IMG/VR virus record: IMGVR_UViG_3300031566_000031
Span: 1-59,261 of that record
Length of the DNA: 59,261 nucleotides
DNA from: a virus
Direction: 5' to 3' (one strand)
Part shown: positions 29,029 through 38,722 of the stretch, piece after piece
Position numbering within the stretch: the first letter of the stretch is position 1
Layout of the letters: each line of letters begins with the position of its first letter
Notes under the pieces: model-generated
Databases searched by the model: none
What the model was told of the DNA's origin: nothing
Seen by the model: the letters and a program-made list of their open reading frames with translations, nothing else
Program-made: the position numbers and the translations under genes

Positions 29029-32000
29029 ATGACGAACGGGTACGGTTCAGATCCCTTCGGCGAAGGGCCTTACGGCTCGGTCGGAGGCGTCCTCATCCCA
29101 CCAGCCCACCCTCCGGGTGGGGGCTACGGAACGATGCCCTACGGCACGGGACCGTATGGTGGAATCTCGTACCCTCCTCCGACTCCTCCGGTCACTAGCG
29201 GATACGGCGGCTACGCCTACGGGCACGGGCCCTACGGATCTCTCGCCCTCACCACGAGTGAGGTCACAGGCGCGACCTCGATCTCGGGCTTTCAGCTTGA
29301 GATCCTGTTCTCCGCTTCGATGCAGATCAATGCGGCGCTGCTCGACCCGGCCTCGTACACGGTCACGGATATTGCGGGAGCCGCCCCTACCGCTGTGGTC
29401 AGCGTGGCTGTCGGAGTCACGGACGACTACGGGGCAACCTCCGTCATCCTGACGACGACGGGAACCACGCTGGGCGGCACCTACGACGTGACGGTCGTTG
29501 GCCCGAAGAACATTTCAGGCACTCCGATTGAGGCCAGCGCCCCGAACAACACGACAACAGTGCTGACACGCGGCGAGCCGCCGGACTACACCATCGATCC
29601 CTCGGCTGTGGTCGGGAATGAGATCACGATCTCGTTCGACACCGACATGCTGCCGGAAGCCGGCTTCTCGCCGGGTATCGAGGATCCGACCGCGTACAAA
29701 TTCGTCCAGCCCGCCGGAGTGGACCCCTACCCTGTTGAGCTTACGGTCCTTGCCGTCGAGCACCCGTATCTCGGCGATCTGTCGAAGGTGAAGCTGACGG
29801 TCCAGGGCATGACCTCGGTCGCCTACCAGTCGATCATTAGCCCCGCCGATTCGGTACGTTTCACGGGCGACATACTGCCGTCGGCGAGCACCGAGTACAT
29901 CGGAACGGAGATCGGAACAGGGTCGTCCATCCCGACCCCCTCCAACGGACTCCTGCTTTCCAAGGGCTTCGGCCCCGACTACGGCTGGTCCTTTGCTGAC
30001 ACCACCGGCAAGGTGTTGCCCGGCTCCTCCTACCGTGCGGAGGTGACGATTGATGTTGCGAGCGCGGTGATCATGCCTGCGCTGCTCGACACCGTGTTCG
30101 CTACGTGGACGGTCTCGGACGGAGCCATCGAAGCCACGATCAGCCTCACGCGTGTCGGAGGCATGGATTTCCTTGAGGTGAGCAGTGGTGCCTTCTTCGT
30201 GACGGGCGCCCTGGCATGGAGCACAGGGCCCGTCACCATCTCTCTCGTCCGCAACCAGAAGGCCGACACGTACACGGTCGTCGTCAACGACAACCCGTTT
30301 GTCGCCTCACCAACGGCCAGCTACACGGGAGCACCCACTATCGCGCCGGGTGCTCGGTTCCTTCTCGACCCCGGCGGGGTCTATCAGGTCACGTCGTTGC
30401 CCGTGACGGCGGTGACATACACCAGTAGCCAGACCGTGTTCTCGGGCGCCTGGAACTTCCTTCACGGCACCGGCTCGGTGTTCCAGGGAAACGCACTCCT
30501 CACTCGTGACAACCTCCTCACGGACAAAGGCCCTTTGGTCAAGGGCTGGGGCGACGCAACCCCGGCCACGAAGCAGGATGTAACGGTCTATGTCAACGGC
30601 GTGCCGGTCGGGGTCGATTCGGTCAACCCCTACATCGGCAAGATCTTTCCGACCATCCCGATCCCGCTCATGCCGGCCGGTGCGATGACGGTCGAGGTGG
30701 ACTACATTTGGTTCTGCTCGCCCCCGATGGCGCTCGCCGGATTGAACACGCTCGGTCTCGTACTCAACAAGTACGACCTCGACCCGGGCAACAACATCGT
30801 GTTCTCGTCCGGTGTCGGGCTCCCCGGCGGAGGTTCGACGGAAGGCGCTCGGTTTGAATTTGGCGTGGTGCTCGGACCCCGAGAGGCACGCAAGCCTCTT
30901 CAGATCTCGCACCGTTACATCGCCTACGAGAAGGGGTACACGGCTTCGCTCAACTCCCCAACGACGCTGTTGCTGAACCGAAGCAACCACACGGTCGCCC
31001 TCCCTGACAAGCAGAAGGTCCCCGAGTCTATCGTGGTCGCCTTCCTCGGGGACGAAGCCCCGACGGCTGCCAATCCAGCGTGGGTGTTGACAGGCGTAGA
31101 CGCGAACCCTGACCCCGACGCTAGCCAACTCTCGTCTGTCTACACCATCGTGGACGACCAAGCTGGGTCGTTTGGGACGGGAGACGTGGCGATGTACTCC
31201 CGCGAGGAGGATTTCTCCCTCCCTTCGACTATCACCCTCGTCACTCGGTTCCAGGGTGACAAGGACACCGCGACGTTCGACGGCGTGTTCTCAGGCATCG
31301 GCTTCGGAGTGCACGACAACGAGTACCTGTACCTCGTCGGATCGTTGCTCGTGAACGACGTGCAGCACGTTGGCATGTTGGTCGAGCCGACACGCTGGGA
31401 GGACGTTGCGTCTTGGACATTGGCCTACACGGCGGCGGTGCAGATCGAGACGGTCAACACCTTCTCGATCGCTTCTGAGAACATTCCCGCCCTGGTCCGT
31501 TCTGAGACGATTCTGGACCAGCTACCACGGTTCCAGATCTTGACCGGGACACAGGCAGGGGTCTACGCCGTGGAGGAGATCGTGGACCACCGCGACGGCA
31601 CCTCGACGGTGAGAGTGTCCACGGACAATCTGTTCCCTGCCAACCCTGGTGTATTCGGCAACGCCTTCTTTGACATTCACTTTGAATCGAAGTGGGATGA
31701 CGGGGACAACGGTGTCCGTCCCTCGACCTACCGGCTCGTCGTCAAATCGGATGTGAAGGGCACCCCGAACGGGCGCGCCGAGCTTTACATCGGGGGCACG
31801 CTGGATGGCCTCGCGCTCACCTTGGAAGGTGTGCCGCGTTTCGCCCGACCCCCAGACATTCCGCTTGTCCTCCCTGCGAGTGACAAGGGCCAAGTGTTCT
31901 TCGGCTCCTTGAGCCGGCACGCAACCAACACCTCCGACTGGTCTTTCCTACGCTACGGCGTGGAGCCCGACCGTTCCACGTTCCATTTCCGAGGCATCGT

Positions 32001-34491
32001 CGCAGCGGCAGAGATGAATGATCTGCCCGAGGACGACCCGAATAATATCTGGTTCTTTACGCAGCGCTTCGGGTACACAGAGATCGACTCCACGGCAGAC
32101 ACACTGCTGCTCAAGGCCACCTCGTCTGAGCTACAACCGGAGCTTTCCGGTCTCGACCTGAGCATGGGATACGGCCGCATCGAGCCGTTCCTGACGCGGC
32201 GCATGAACATTGACGTGGACCTGAAGCTCCGCGTCGATTCAGGCATCCTGGGGGCAGGCGACGCAGAGGTCATTGTCCGCGACGACCAGCGTGAGGTACG
32301 GCTTTCCACCCTGCTCTACGAGGAGACGGCGACGGAGAGGGCACTCGTTGGCCCCCTTCCCTCCACCAGCGTCTCTGGGCTGCTGCTGCCTGAAAACCAG
32401 GGGTACACCAAGACCGGCTCCGTCACGACTGAGCGAGTCCAGGGGCAGATCATCCAGTGGGTTCAGGCTACGGGTGAAGCGGTTTCGTACATCGAGAACT
32501 TCTCCGATCTAACCCCTGATCCGTTGCCGGGCAGGGGCCGGGTCATGGAGGCGCGCCTGGCTGTCCTGTCTCTGACCACAGGTTCGGTCACAGGAGATAC
32601 GGGCATCATCTTCGGTACAGACGCGGACGACGGGGCCCTGACCCGTGGGGTAGGCATGGCCCTTCGCGCCCCTGCTGGCGGCGACCCGGCTCGCGTGGTT
32701 CTGTTCTCGGTCGATACGGGAGTAGACGTAACCACCTACGATTTCGACTGGCAGGATGGCGAACAGCACACGTACCGCATCCTCATCGATCCCGACCTGG
32801 ACGCTGTGACGACCGTGTTGGATGACGTGGTGCAAGGCGTCGCGCTTTTCACCTCGTTCGCCTTCACCTCAACCGTCGATCAGGTTGTGACTGGCCTGCT
32901 CGGACCCACGACCGTCGCGTCCGTCGAGCTTGAGTCCTTCTCCGTTGTCGTCACACCTCCGCCGACGGTGAAGCGCACGTTGGGTGTGTGGCTTGGCGGC
33001 GACCCCGACGAGATCAACAACTGGAAGATCCCCAGGACAGATGGCGTCTCCGTTTTCTTGAATAGCGACCTCTCCGCTGTGGTCGAGGAGATGGATTGGC
33101 GTGCGGACATGGTGGTCCGCATCCACCGCGACGTGACCTGGGGCGTCACGATCTTGCGGCCGGACCTTCCGCCTCCGCCGTTCTTCACAGGCAACTTCGC
33201 CACGCAGATCACAGAGCCGAGCGCGGGCTGGATCAACGTCGAGTACCGCAACCTGCCCCTGCTCAACAGCCCACTCCTTCAGGGCACGAAAATCTCCACT
33301 CTCCAATCGAACACCCCGCCGCCTCTCGGCTTTGTGGGCTTCGGCGCACTCGATTCGCGTTCCATCTCCCAGCAGCGCTGGGGTCAGGTCCGCTACCGCA
33401 TCTACGAGTACCCGAGCGAGGACATTATTGCCCCGCACCACATGGTTCTGAACCAGTACAACGTGATCAACAGCGGTGAGCTTACCGCCGACATTACGAT
33501 TGAGGAGGTGGAGGTTGTCTCGGTCAACAACTACACCGTGTCGTTGCGCCCGTCGAATATCACGGCCGACCGGGTGTTCAACATCCAGTACGAGGACGTT
33601 GACGGGAACACAGTCGTCCTCAACTGCGACCAATTCACCTTCGACAAGAAGACGCAGACTCTTTTCCTCAAGGACGACCTCACGTTCCGTCCTTTGATCT
33701 TCGTAGGGGGTCCTCCCGATATCACGATCGAGGACGACACGATCGAGGAGTCGGGCGAAACCACAGACAGCTACCTTCTGACGACCGGGCTCGCCCTTAG
33801 CAGCGATGCCATCAAGATTCCGGTGGTCGTCCGGTTCAACCCTGGCAAGCCTGTCACGAAAACGTACCTGTGCTCGCAGCCGTTGGAGAACGGCGTGACC
33901 ATCTTGAACGAGGGGACGCCGCCATACCCCAAGGACAAGACGGGCAGCGAGCCGGGGACGGTCACATTTGGGTCGAAGATCAACGACCCGAACGACACGC
34001 TGACCAACGACCCCGACTTCATTCTCAACGACCCGTACCGTTCCATCGAATTCGATCCGAGAGATCCGAACGACCTCTACGAGTGCCTTGAGTTCTGTGA
34101 GGTCACGAATGATGGGCAGACGCACCTTCTCTCGCCTATTTGTGACGCCAAGGGCCTGATCGAATTCGCCCTGGAGGGCGTGGCCTTCCAAGAGACGCAG
34201 CCTTTCCTCTTGTTCGATGGTCCAAATGGGGGCGCAGGAGGCAATGGCACCCCGAATGCGGGAGTCCCCAACACTTTCCTCTACACGATGGGCGGCACTG
34301 CGCCCTCACCTGGGGGGCTTTTGAATCAGACCCTCCTGTTCCCCGCGACCCCTGCCGGTGGTGGCGGGGCAGGGCCTCCTGTCGGCGGTCCTGGCGGTAC
34401 TGTGCAGTGGAGTGTGATCGGCACGCTCTACGACACGATTTCGGGGACCACAACAACCCTCTATTTCGACAAGCAGGCCCCTTTCCCGTAG
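29029..34491 (+). CDS. Giant fibre/virion protein with GYG-repeat N-terminus, 1820 aa
   Basis: The first 75 residues are low-complexity repeats of the form GYG..PYG.GPYG with Pro-rich spacers. This pattern occurs at the N-termini of other phage tail proteins and may be a flexible or oligomerising anchor. The rest is a chain of beta-sandwich-like domains: Ig-like segments at about 80-260, and lectin/concanavalin-like segments at about 350-440, 700-820 and 1080-1300. A 'FQILTGTQAGVYAVEEIVDH' module near 826-880 is shared with the giant baseplate protein and the I-like protein. The C-terminal 100 residues are Gly/Pro-rich (GGGGAGPPVGGPGGTV), then a strand-rich end. No hydrolase motif was recognised. 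A structural or receptor-binding role is inferred from composition and location. Confidence 0.75.
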   Translation: MTNGYGSDPFGEGPYGSVGGVLIPPAHPPGGGYGTMPYGTGPYGGISYPPPTPPVTSGYGGYAYGHGPYGSLALTTSEVTGATSISGFQLEILFSASMQINAALLDPASYTVTDIAGAAPTAVVSVAVGVTDDYGATSVILTTTGTTLGGTYDVTVVGPKNISGTPIEASAPNNTTTVLTRGEPPDYTIDPSAVVGNEITISFDTDMLPEAGFSPGIEDPTAYKFVQPAGVDPYPVELTVLAVEHPYLGDLSKVKLTVQGMTSVAYQSIISPADSVRFTGDILPSASTEYIGTEIGTGSSIPTPSNGLLLSKGFGPDYGWSFADTTGKVLPGSSYRAEVTIDVASAVIMPALLDTVFATWTVSDGAIEATISLTRVGGMDFLEVSSGAFFVTGALAWSTGPVTISLVRNQKADTYTVVVNDNPFVASPTASYTGAPTIAPGARFLLDPGGVYQVTSLPVTAVTYTSSQTVFSGAWNFLHGTGSVFQGNALLTRDNLLTDKGPLVKGWGDATPATKQDVTVYVNGVPVGVDSVNPYIGKIFPTIPIPLMPAGAMTVEVDYIWFCSPPMALAGLNTLGLVLNKYDLDPGNNIVFSSGVGLPGGGSTEGARFEFGVVLGPREARKPLQISHRYIAYEKGYTASLNSPTTLLLNRSNHTVALPDKQKVPESIVVAFLGDEAPTAANPAWVLTGVDANPDPDASQLSSVYTIVDDQAGSFGTGDVAMYSREEDFSLPSTITLVTRFQGDKDTATFDGVFSGIGFGVHDNEYLYLVGSLLVNDVQHVGMLVEPTRWEDVASWTLAYTAAVQIETVNTFSIASENIPALVRSETILDQLPRFQILTGTQAGVYAVEEIVDHRDGTSTVRVSTDNLFPANPGVFGNAFFDIHFESKWDDGDNGVRPSTYRLVVKSDVKGTPNGRAELYIGGTLDGLALTLEGVPRFARPPDIPLVLPASDKGQVFFGSLSRHATNTSDWSFLRYGVEPDRSTFHFRGIVAAAEMNDLPEDDPNNIWFFTQRFGYTEIDSTADTLLLKATSSELQPELSGLDLSMGYGRIEPFLTRRMNIDVDLKLRVDSGILGAGDAEVIVRDDQREVRLSTLLYEETATERALVGPLPSTSVSGLLLPENQGYTKTGSVTTERVQGQIIQWVQATGEAVSYIENFSDLTPDPLPGRGRVMEARLAVLSLTTGSVTGDTGIIFGTDADDGALTRGVGMALRAPAGGDPARVVLFSVDTGVDVTTYDFDWQDGEQHTYRILIDPDLDAVTTVLDDVVQGVALFTSFAFTSTVDQVVTGLLGPTTVASVELESFSVVVTPPPTVKRTLGVWLGGDPDEINNWKIPRTDGVSVFLNSDLSAVVEEMDWRADMVVRIHRDVTWGVTILRPDLPPPPFFTGNFATQITEPSAGWINVEYRNLPLLNSPLLQGTKISTLQSNTPPPLGFVGFGALDSRSISQQRWGQVRYRIYEYPSEDIIAPHHMVLNQYNVINSGELTADITIEEVEVVSVNNYTVSLRPSNITADRVFNIQYEDVDGNTVVLNCDQFTFDKKTQTLFLKDDLTFRPLIFVGGPPDITIEDDTIEESGETTDSYLLTTGLALSSDAIKIPVVVRFNPGKPVTKTYLCSQPLENGVTILNEGTPPYPKDKTGSEPGTVTFGSKINDPNDTLTNDPDFILNDPYRSIEFDPRDPNDLYECLEFCEVTNDGQTHLLSPICDAKGLIEFALEGVAFQETQPFLLFDGPNGGAGGNGTPNAGVPNTFLYTMGGTAPSPGGLLNQTLLFPATPAGGGGAGPPVGGPGGTVQWSVIGTLYDTISGTTTTLYFDKQAPFP

Positions 34492-34500
34492 CGGATCTGA

Positions 34501-34520
34501 GCCGGTAGCTGGCCTATGGA
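34501..34520 (+). promoter_or_regulatory. Degenerate copy of the CCTATAGG-type motif with small hairpin
   Basis: The 55-bp gap before 34547 contains GGCCTATGGA (34511-34520), one base short of the CCTATAGG core, preceded by a possible GCCGG-TAG-CTGGC hairpin (34501-34513, one G-T pair). It may be a decayed copy or chance. Confidence 0.2.
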
Positions 34521-34546
34521 ACACCCACTCACGAAGGCGGTACGCC

Positions 34547-35251
34547 ATGTCTGAACGCGAAACGAAGATCTTGGTCCCAGACCAAATGGGAGCCCCTATC
34601 CGCAGGGCGGGGGTCAAGTGGGGTGCTGGCATCTCCCACGAGGAGGATTTCGATTTCGATCGCGCCCCCAACCCGTCTTTCAAAGTGAAAGGGCGCGTCA
34701 TTTTCGACATGCGCGATGCCCGTACTGGCGAGCCCATCGAGTATTGGGAGAAGGACAACGTGATCACCTTTGACGCCGGCCTCCTGGTGGCTCGGCTGTG
34801 CAAGGACCCGTTGGAACCGAATTTCGGGATCAATATGCTTGGGATCGGAACGGGCGCCCTCGGCTCGCTCCTCAACCCCGACGCCCCGAGCAAGCAGCAG
34901 CGGCGGCTCAACAACGAGATCGCCCGCAAGACCTTCTCCTCGACCACCTTCCGTGACTCCAATGGCGCCGCTGTTGGCATCCCGACCAACGTGGTCGATT
35001 TCACCGCGACCTTTGGAGAGTCCGAAGCGGTCGGCGCGCTGAATGAGATGGGCCTTCTGTCCACCGTTTCGGCGAACGAGGCGATCACGAACGACAACAC
35101 CAACTTTGCAGGACAAGGCGGCGCAGCCTACGACCCGACCGTAGACGTTGTTCCTTTCGACATGCAGGTCAACCACCTCACTTTCGGAGTGATCGTCAAG
35201 CCCGCCACCGCGATCCTGACGATAACTTGGCGATTGACGTTTGGAGGGTAA
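34547..35251 (+). CDS. Phage structural protein of unknown role, 234 aa
   Basis: The N-terminal 40 residues are charged and probably flexible. Then follow strand-rich segments (SFKVKGRVIFDMRDARTGEP), a segment with DNVITFDAGLLVARL, and a Gly-rich turn (LGIGTGALGSL). Next is a short basic helix (SKQQRRLNNEIARK) and several strands ending VKPATAILTITWRLTF. I have seen this arrangement, 'N.(I/V)T..AG...(A)RL ... (A/G)IGTG ... L..E..RK', in small virion proteins encoded among tail-fibre genes of large phages, but cannot give a firm family name. It is the shortest gene in the fibre block and could be a fibre attachment or chaperone protein. The start has only a weak AAGG upstream. Confidence 0.65.
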   Translation: MSERETKILVPDQMGAPIRRAGVKWGAGISHEEDFDFDRAPNPSFKVKGRVIFDMRDARTGEPIEYWEKDNVITFDAGLLVARLCKDPLEPNFGINMLGIGTGALGSLLNPDAPSKQQRRLNNEIARKTFSSTTFRDSNGAAVGIPTNVVDFTATFGESEAVGALNEMGLLSTVSANEAITNDNTNFAGQGGAAYDPTVDVVPFDMQVNHLTFGVIVKPATAILTITWRLTFGG

Positions 35252-35258
35252 CTAGCTA

Positions 35259-38200
35259 GTGGCCCGCCACGACAAATACTTTCCCGGTTCCGCTGTCTCC
35301 CGCTATCTCAAGCCAGGGGAGACGGGGTTCTCGCAAGTCGTCCATCAGGCGGCCCGGCCGGTCTTGGACTCCGAGCTAAACCTCGACCAAGAGCTTCGCA
35401 CACACCTTCAGTCCGTGCTGGCCCAACGGCGCATCCCGAGCGGATGGCTGCGCGGCCAGTCGCGCGCGGATGCTTACGCTGATTTCTCGTTCGACCCCCC
35501 GTGGCTTGCAGGCCCGACCCTCAACCCCGCGTTCACTGCTGACAGCTTCCACCTGCGGAAGCTCCAGGCGATTGTGGCGGGGCATCTGGTCGATGTGGAG
35601 TACACGAACACCGACGCCGAGGGTGACAACCTGATCATTCTCGACCCGGCGTCTCGCTTCGACGGCACCCCTCCAACGTTCAAGCGCACGGATTTCGTGT
35701 GGCTGGAGGTCTGGCTCAAGCTCATCTCTGACAGCGCGAACGCAGAGGCGACACTCACCGTCGTCTCTCCGGTCACTGCGATCGTGGGCGACACCGTGAC
35801 CGTGGCGGGGTTTGTATTGACGGGGATCGCCCCCGGCCCTCCTCCGCTGCCGACCGAATTCACCATCGACCCGGCGAGCGCAACGATCACGGCTGCCTCT
35901 TTGGCGGCTCAGATCATCGCGTCGGTTCCGGCCGTCACTGTCCAGGTGACAGGCAACAGTCTTCGGGTCATCGCGGCGACCTCCGGCACAGCCGGCAACG
36001 CGATCACGATCTCCTCTACGGGCGTGGGTCTGCCGATTTCCCCGGGCACCGGATTCCTCGCCGGAGGCGTGGACGAGCCGGGCAAGCCCAGCGAAGATCT
36101 GATCTACCGCCACGGCAACATTCAATCATCTACCACGGTCGCTCTGCCTGACGACATTGCTGACCCCGCGTTGAGCGCCGAAACCTCCAAGCGGGTGCAG
36201 GTGCAGTATTGCATCCGGCACTCAGGCGTTGCGGAGGGGATCAACTTCAAGATCGATGCCGACGGGTTCTCAAACCCCGCTGTGTTGGCCCAAGGCCCGC
36301 AGCCCGCCCCTGTTGCGTTGTACCCCTTCGTCCCGGCCGATCTGAAATCGACGCGGGACAACAGCGATGCCCGCGACCAAGTGGCGGGCACCGGCATTGG
36401 CTACGGCGTCGAGGATACGGGCCTGTGGATTGCTGGCGACGGCACCCTGGCCTCCGCCACGGACCTGGGCACGGTCGATGGCTATGTCTACGCGCTTCCG
36501 ATCTGCTTTGCATTCCGTCGCAACGATGCCGAAGGTGGGGCAGGCTTCGCCCCTCTGGCGAACACGAACGGGGCCCTCGCACACGACCATGCCCCCTTTG
36601 TGAACCCGGCGCTCTACTCCGTCGTGGACACCGCTGAATCGGATCGACCCGACAAAGCCTTCCACGACGCGATTCGGGACAACGACCTTCTCGACCTTCG
36701 CCGACACACCAGTTTCCAGGGAGCGGACCTCGCCGCTGAGTTGCAGCACCAGATGAAATCCCTGCTCGATGGGAATTTTCGTACCTGGGCTATCGACGCT
36801 GCTGACAAGAACGAGCTTGGAGCGGGCTCTGGCGACGTGTCCACGCGTTTCTTGGTCTGCAACCAAGTGGGTCGTACCGAGACGAACCCACCCGGCCTCA
36901 ACGGCGTTGCGCCGTTGTCGGGTGACACGACCCGCGGTGACACGATCCGAAACTTCGACCACGTTGCGCGTCGCTTCGGCGACCAGTCGGTAGTCGAGCG
37001 GTTCGTGATCTCCTTCGTCCCCGGCGACGATTTCGCTACCAACCCTGGCCGCTACGTGACCCGTGCCGGCTTCGCAGCCGCTTTCGCAGGTTGGGCTGAG
37101 GGTGACGTGCTTGAGCTTGACCTCGCCGCACTCAACGCCACTACGCTTGGAGATTTCGACGTGGCCTTCGCTTCCTTGGCGACGGGCAACGTGTTCGATT
37201 TCATGCCGGCCGGAACTCAGATCACGGACGTGCTATCGGTCTTTCACGACGACGGCAACTACGACTCGGTGGAGGACCAGACCGTCAAGCCGACCCTGAT
37301 CGCTGGTCTCGGCACAGAGCACGTCAGTATCACGCTCGACGCAAACGCGACCCAAGTGAACGCCGGCCTTGATACGGCCGGGGTCTATCACGACATGGTG
37401 GGCACGTTGATCTCGGGCGACGTGGGCTCCTCTCGCCGCATCTTCTTGGAGGTCGAGGTCACGTACCCGCTTGGCGTAGGTACGACCGATACTCCCGACC
37501 TTGAGGTGGTGCAGGACGCAGATCCTTACCCCTACGGCCCGCTGATCGAGAACGACATTACGTTGGCTCAGCGTCCGCCGGACATGGAGAATCCCCTGGC
37601 GCCGAATTTCCGCTCTGGCTTCCGTGAGGTGCACCTTGAGTACATCGCCCGTGACGCCACTGGTGGTGTCGCCAACGCGGGTGCGCCAGTGGGAGCTATC
37701 ACGACAGAGACACTTGTCTCGCGCAACGACCTGGAGCTTGTGCTCGGACGACGCGCCTTCGGCTCGACGGTCTCGACCATCGGAGTCACTGATCAACAGG
37801 ACGCGGGTGGTCGTACCATCAACACGAACCTGACCGATTACGGCTCCTCGTCACGTCTCGTCACGCTGCTCAACAGCGGAGGAGGCTCTGCCGTTCCCTT
37901 GTCGGGTGCAGGCCAGACCCAAGTGGCTGTCACCTTCTTCGCCCAAGATGCGGTGCCGAACTACGGTCCTGCGGGAGCGGGCTATCAGGTCGGTGTCTAC
38001 TACCGCTCCAACGCCCCGCAGACCGCAGGTGTGAAGGAAGGAACCATGACTACGGGTGGCGTCAGCGACTTCCCGTACACGGGTGCTACCGGGCCGCTTC
38101 CAGAGGAGCTTCTGATCGAGCCTCTCGTCATGGCTGGCGAGTTGTGGACAGGCACCGTCGGCATGGGCAGCGTGGAGCTTCCGTTCCCGTATTTCGCCCC

Positions 38201-38720
38201 GCTGGACCAGATCCCGATCAACGATGGGTCCACCTCTCCGGTGCCTCCCGCCCCCGGCGATGAATTCCCCGGCGAGTGGTATTTCGCTGCGACGGCGAAC
38301 ATTTCGATCGATGATTTCGACGCACAGACTGGCCTGCTCGCGCTGCATCCTTTCGTTCAGGCGGATGGGACGCAGGAGTACCAGATGGGTGGCGTGAACA
38401 TTGACGAGGTGCCTTTCAAGGATGCCGAGTTCCGAGCGGCATATCCCGTGATCAACAAGGACGCATACCGTCCCACGGTGTTCTCCCAGCCTCTCAGCGG
38501 GGTCGTCCGCCATAAGGTTTTCATGCCCTTTTTGGCGAAGGCGCGGGCTGACTCCGTGCTGTATCGCAAGGACGAGCTTTTGCTTGTCGTGATCTCTCGC
38601 TGGGCTGCGTTGGACGAGAACAACACGGTGCGCTTCGTGGACACCGACTCCGGCAACCGAACCTGTGCCGGGGTGTACCGCACACGGAGCCTTCTGCTGA
38701 CGGCAGGGAACGGAGAATAA
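35259..38720 (+). CDS. Large fibre-like virion protein, 1153 aa; paralogue of the gene at 47802
   Basis: A GTG start lies seven bases after the previous stop. The N-terminal 45 residues contain FSQVVHQAARPVLDSELNLDQ, matched by FQLVVYQRGKPPLDSEHNLLQ in the 1870-aa protein. Further shared blocks follow in the same order: D(F)V(W/F)LEVW, Y..GN(I/V), a DD..DPA....T..RVQ(V/L)QY.IR block, A.GPQ/AQGPL, (D)(L/F)GT(V/I)DGYV(Y/W)A(L/I)P, and D(L)(L)D(L)RR..(S/N)F. The two clearly arose by duplication. An extra module at about residues 165-272 (GTAGNAITIS to GFLAGGVD) resembles a module near the C-terminus of the paralogue. The C-terminal half is beta-rich without a recognised motif. It is probably part of a host-recognition appendage or the outer baseplate. 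Confidence 0.75.
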   Translation: MARHDKYFPGSAVSRYLKPGETGFSQVVHQAARPVLDSELNLDQELRTHLQSVLAQRRIPSGWLRGQSRADAYADFSFDPPWLAGPTLNPAFTADSFHLRKLQAIVAGHLVDVEYTNTDAEGDNLIILDPASRFDGTPPTFKRTDFVWLEVWLKLISDSANAEATLTVVSPVTAIVGDTVTVAGFVLTGIAPGPPPLPTEFTIDPASATITAASLAAQIIASVPAVTVQVTGNSLRVIAATSGTAGNAITISSTGVGLPISPGTGFLAGGVDEPGKPSEDLIYRHGNIQSSTTVALPDDIADPALSAETSKRVQVQYCIRHSGVAEGINFKIDADGFSNPAVLAQGPQPAPVALYPFVPADLKSTRDNSDARDQVAGTGIGYGVEDTGLWIAGDGTLASATDLGTVDGYVYALPICFAFRRNDAEGGAGFAPLANTNGALAHDHAPFVNPALYSVVDTAESDRPDKAFHDAIRDNDLLDLRRHTSFQGADLAAELQHQMKSLLDGNFRTWAIDAADKNELGAGSGDVSTRFLVCNQVGRTETNPPGLNGVAPLSGDTTRGDTIRNFDHVARRFGDQSVVERFVISFVPGDDFATNPGRYVTRAGFAAAFAGWAEGDVLELDLAALNATTLGDFDVAFASLATGNVFDFMPAGTQITDVLSVFHDDGNYDSVEDQTVKPTLIAGLGTEHVSITLDANATQVNAGLDTAGVYHDMVGTLISGDVGSSRRIFLEVEVTYPLGVGTTDTPDLEVVQDADPYPYGPLIENDITLAQRPPDMENPLAPNFRSGFREVHLEYIARDATGGVANAGAPVGAITTETLVSRNDLELVLGRRAFGSTVSTIGVTDQQDAGGRTINTNLTDYGSSSRLVTLLNSGGGSAVPLSGAGQTQVAVTFFAQDAVPNYGPAGAGYQVGVYYRSNAPQTAGVKEGTMTTGGVSDFPYTGATGPLPEELLIEPLVMAGELWTGTVGMGSVELPFPYFAPLDQIPINDGSTSPVPPAPGDEFPGEWYFAATANISIDDFDAQTGLLALHPFVQADGTQEYQMGGVNIDEVPFKDAEFRAAYPVINKDAYRPTVFSQPLSGVVRHKVFMPFLAKARADSVLYRKDELLLVVISRWAALDENNTVRFVDTDSGNRTCAGVYRTRSLLLTAGNGE

Positions 38721-38722
38721 CG

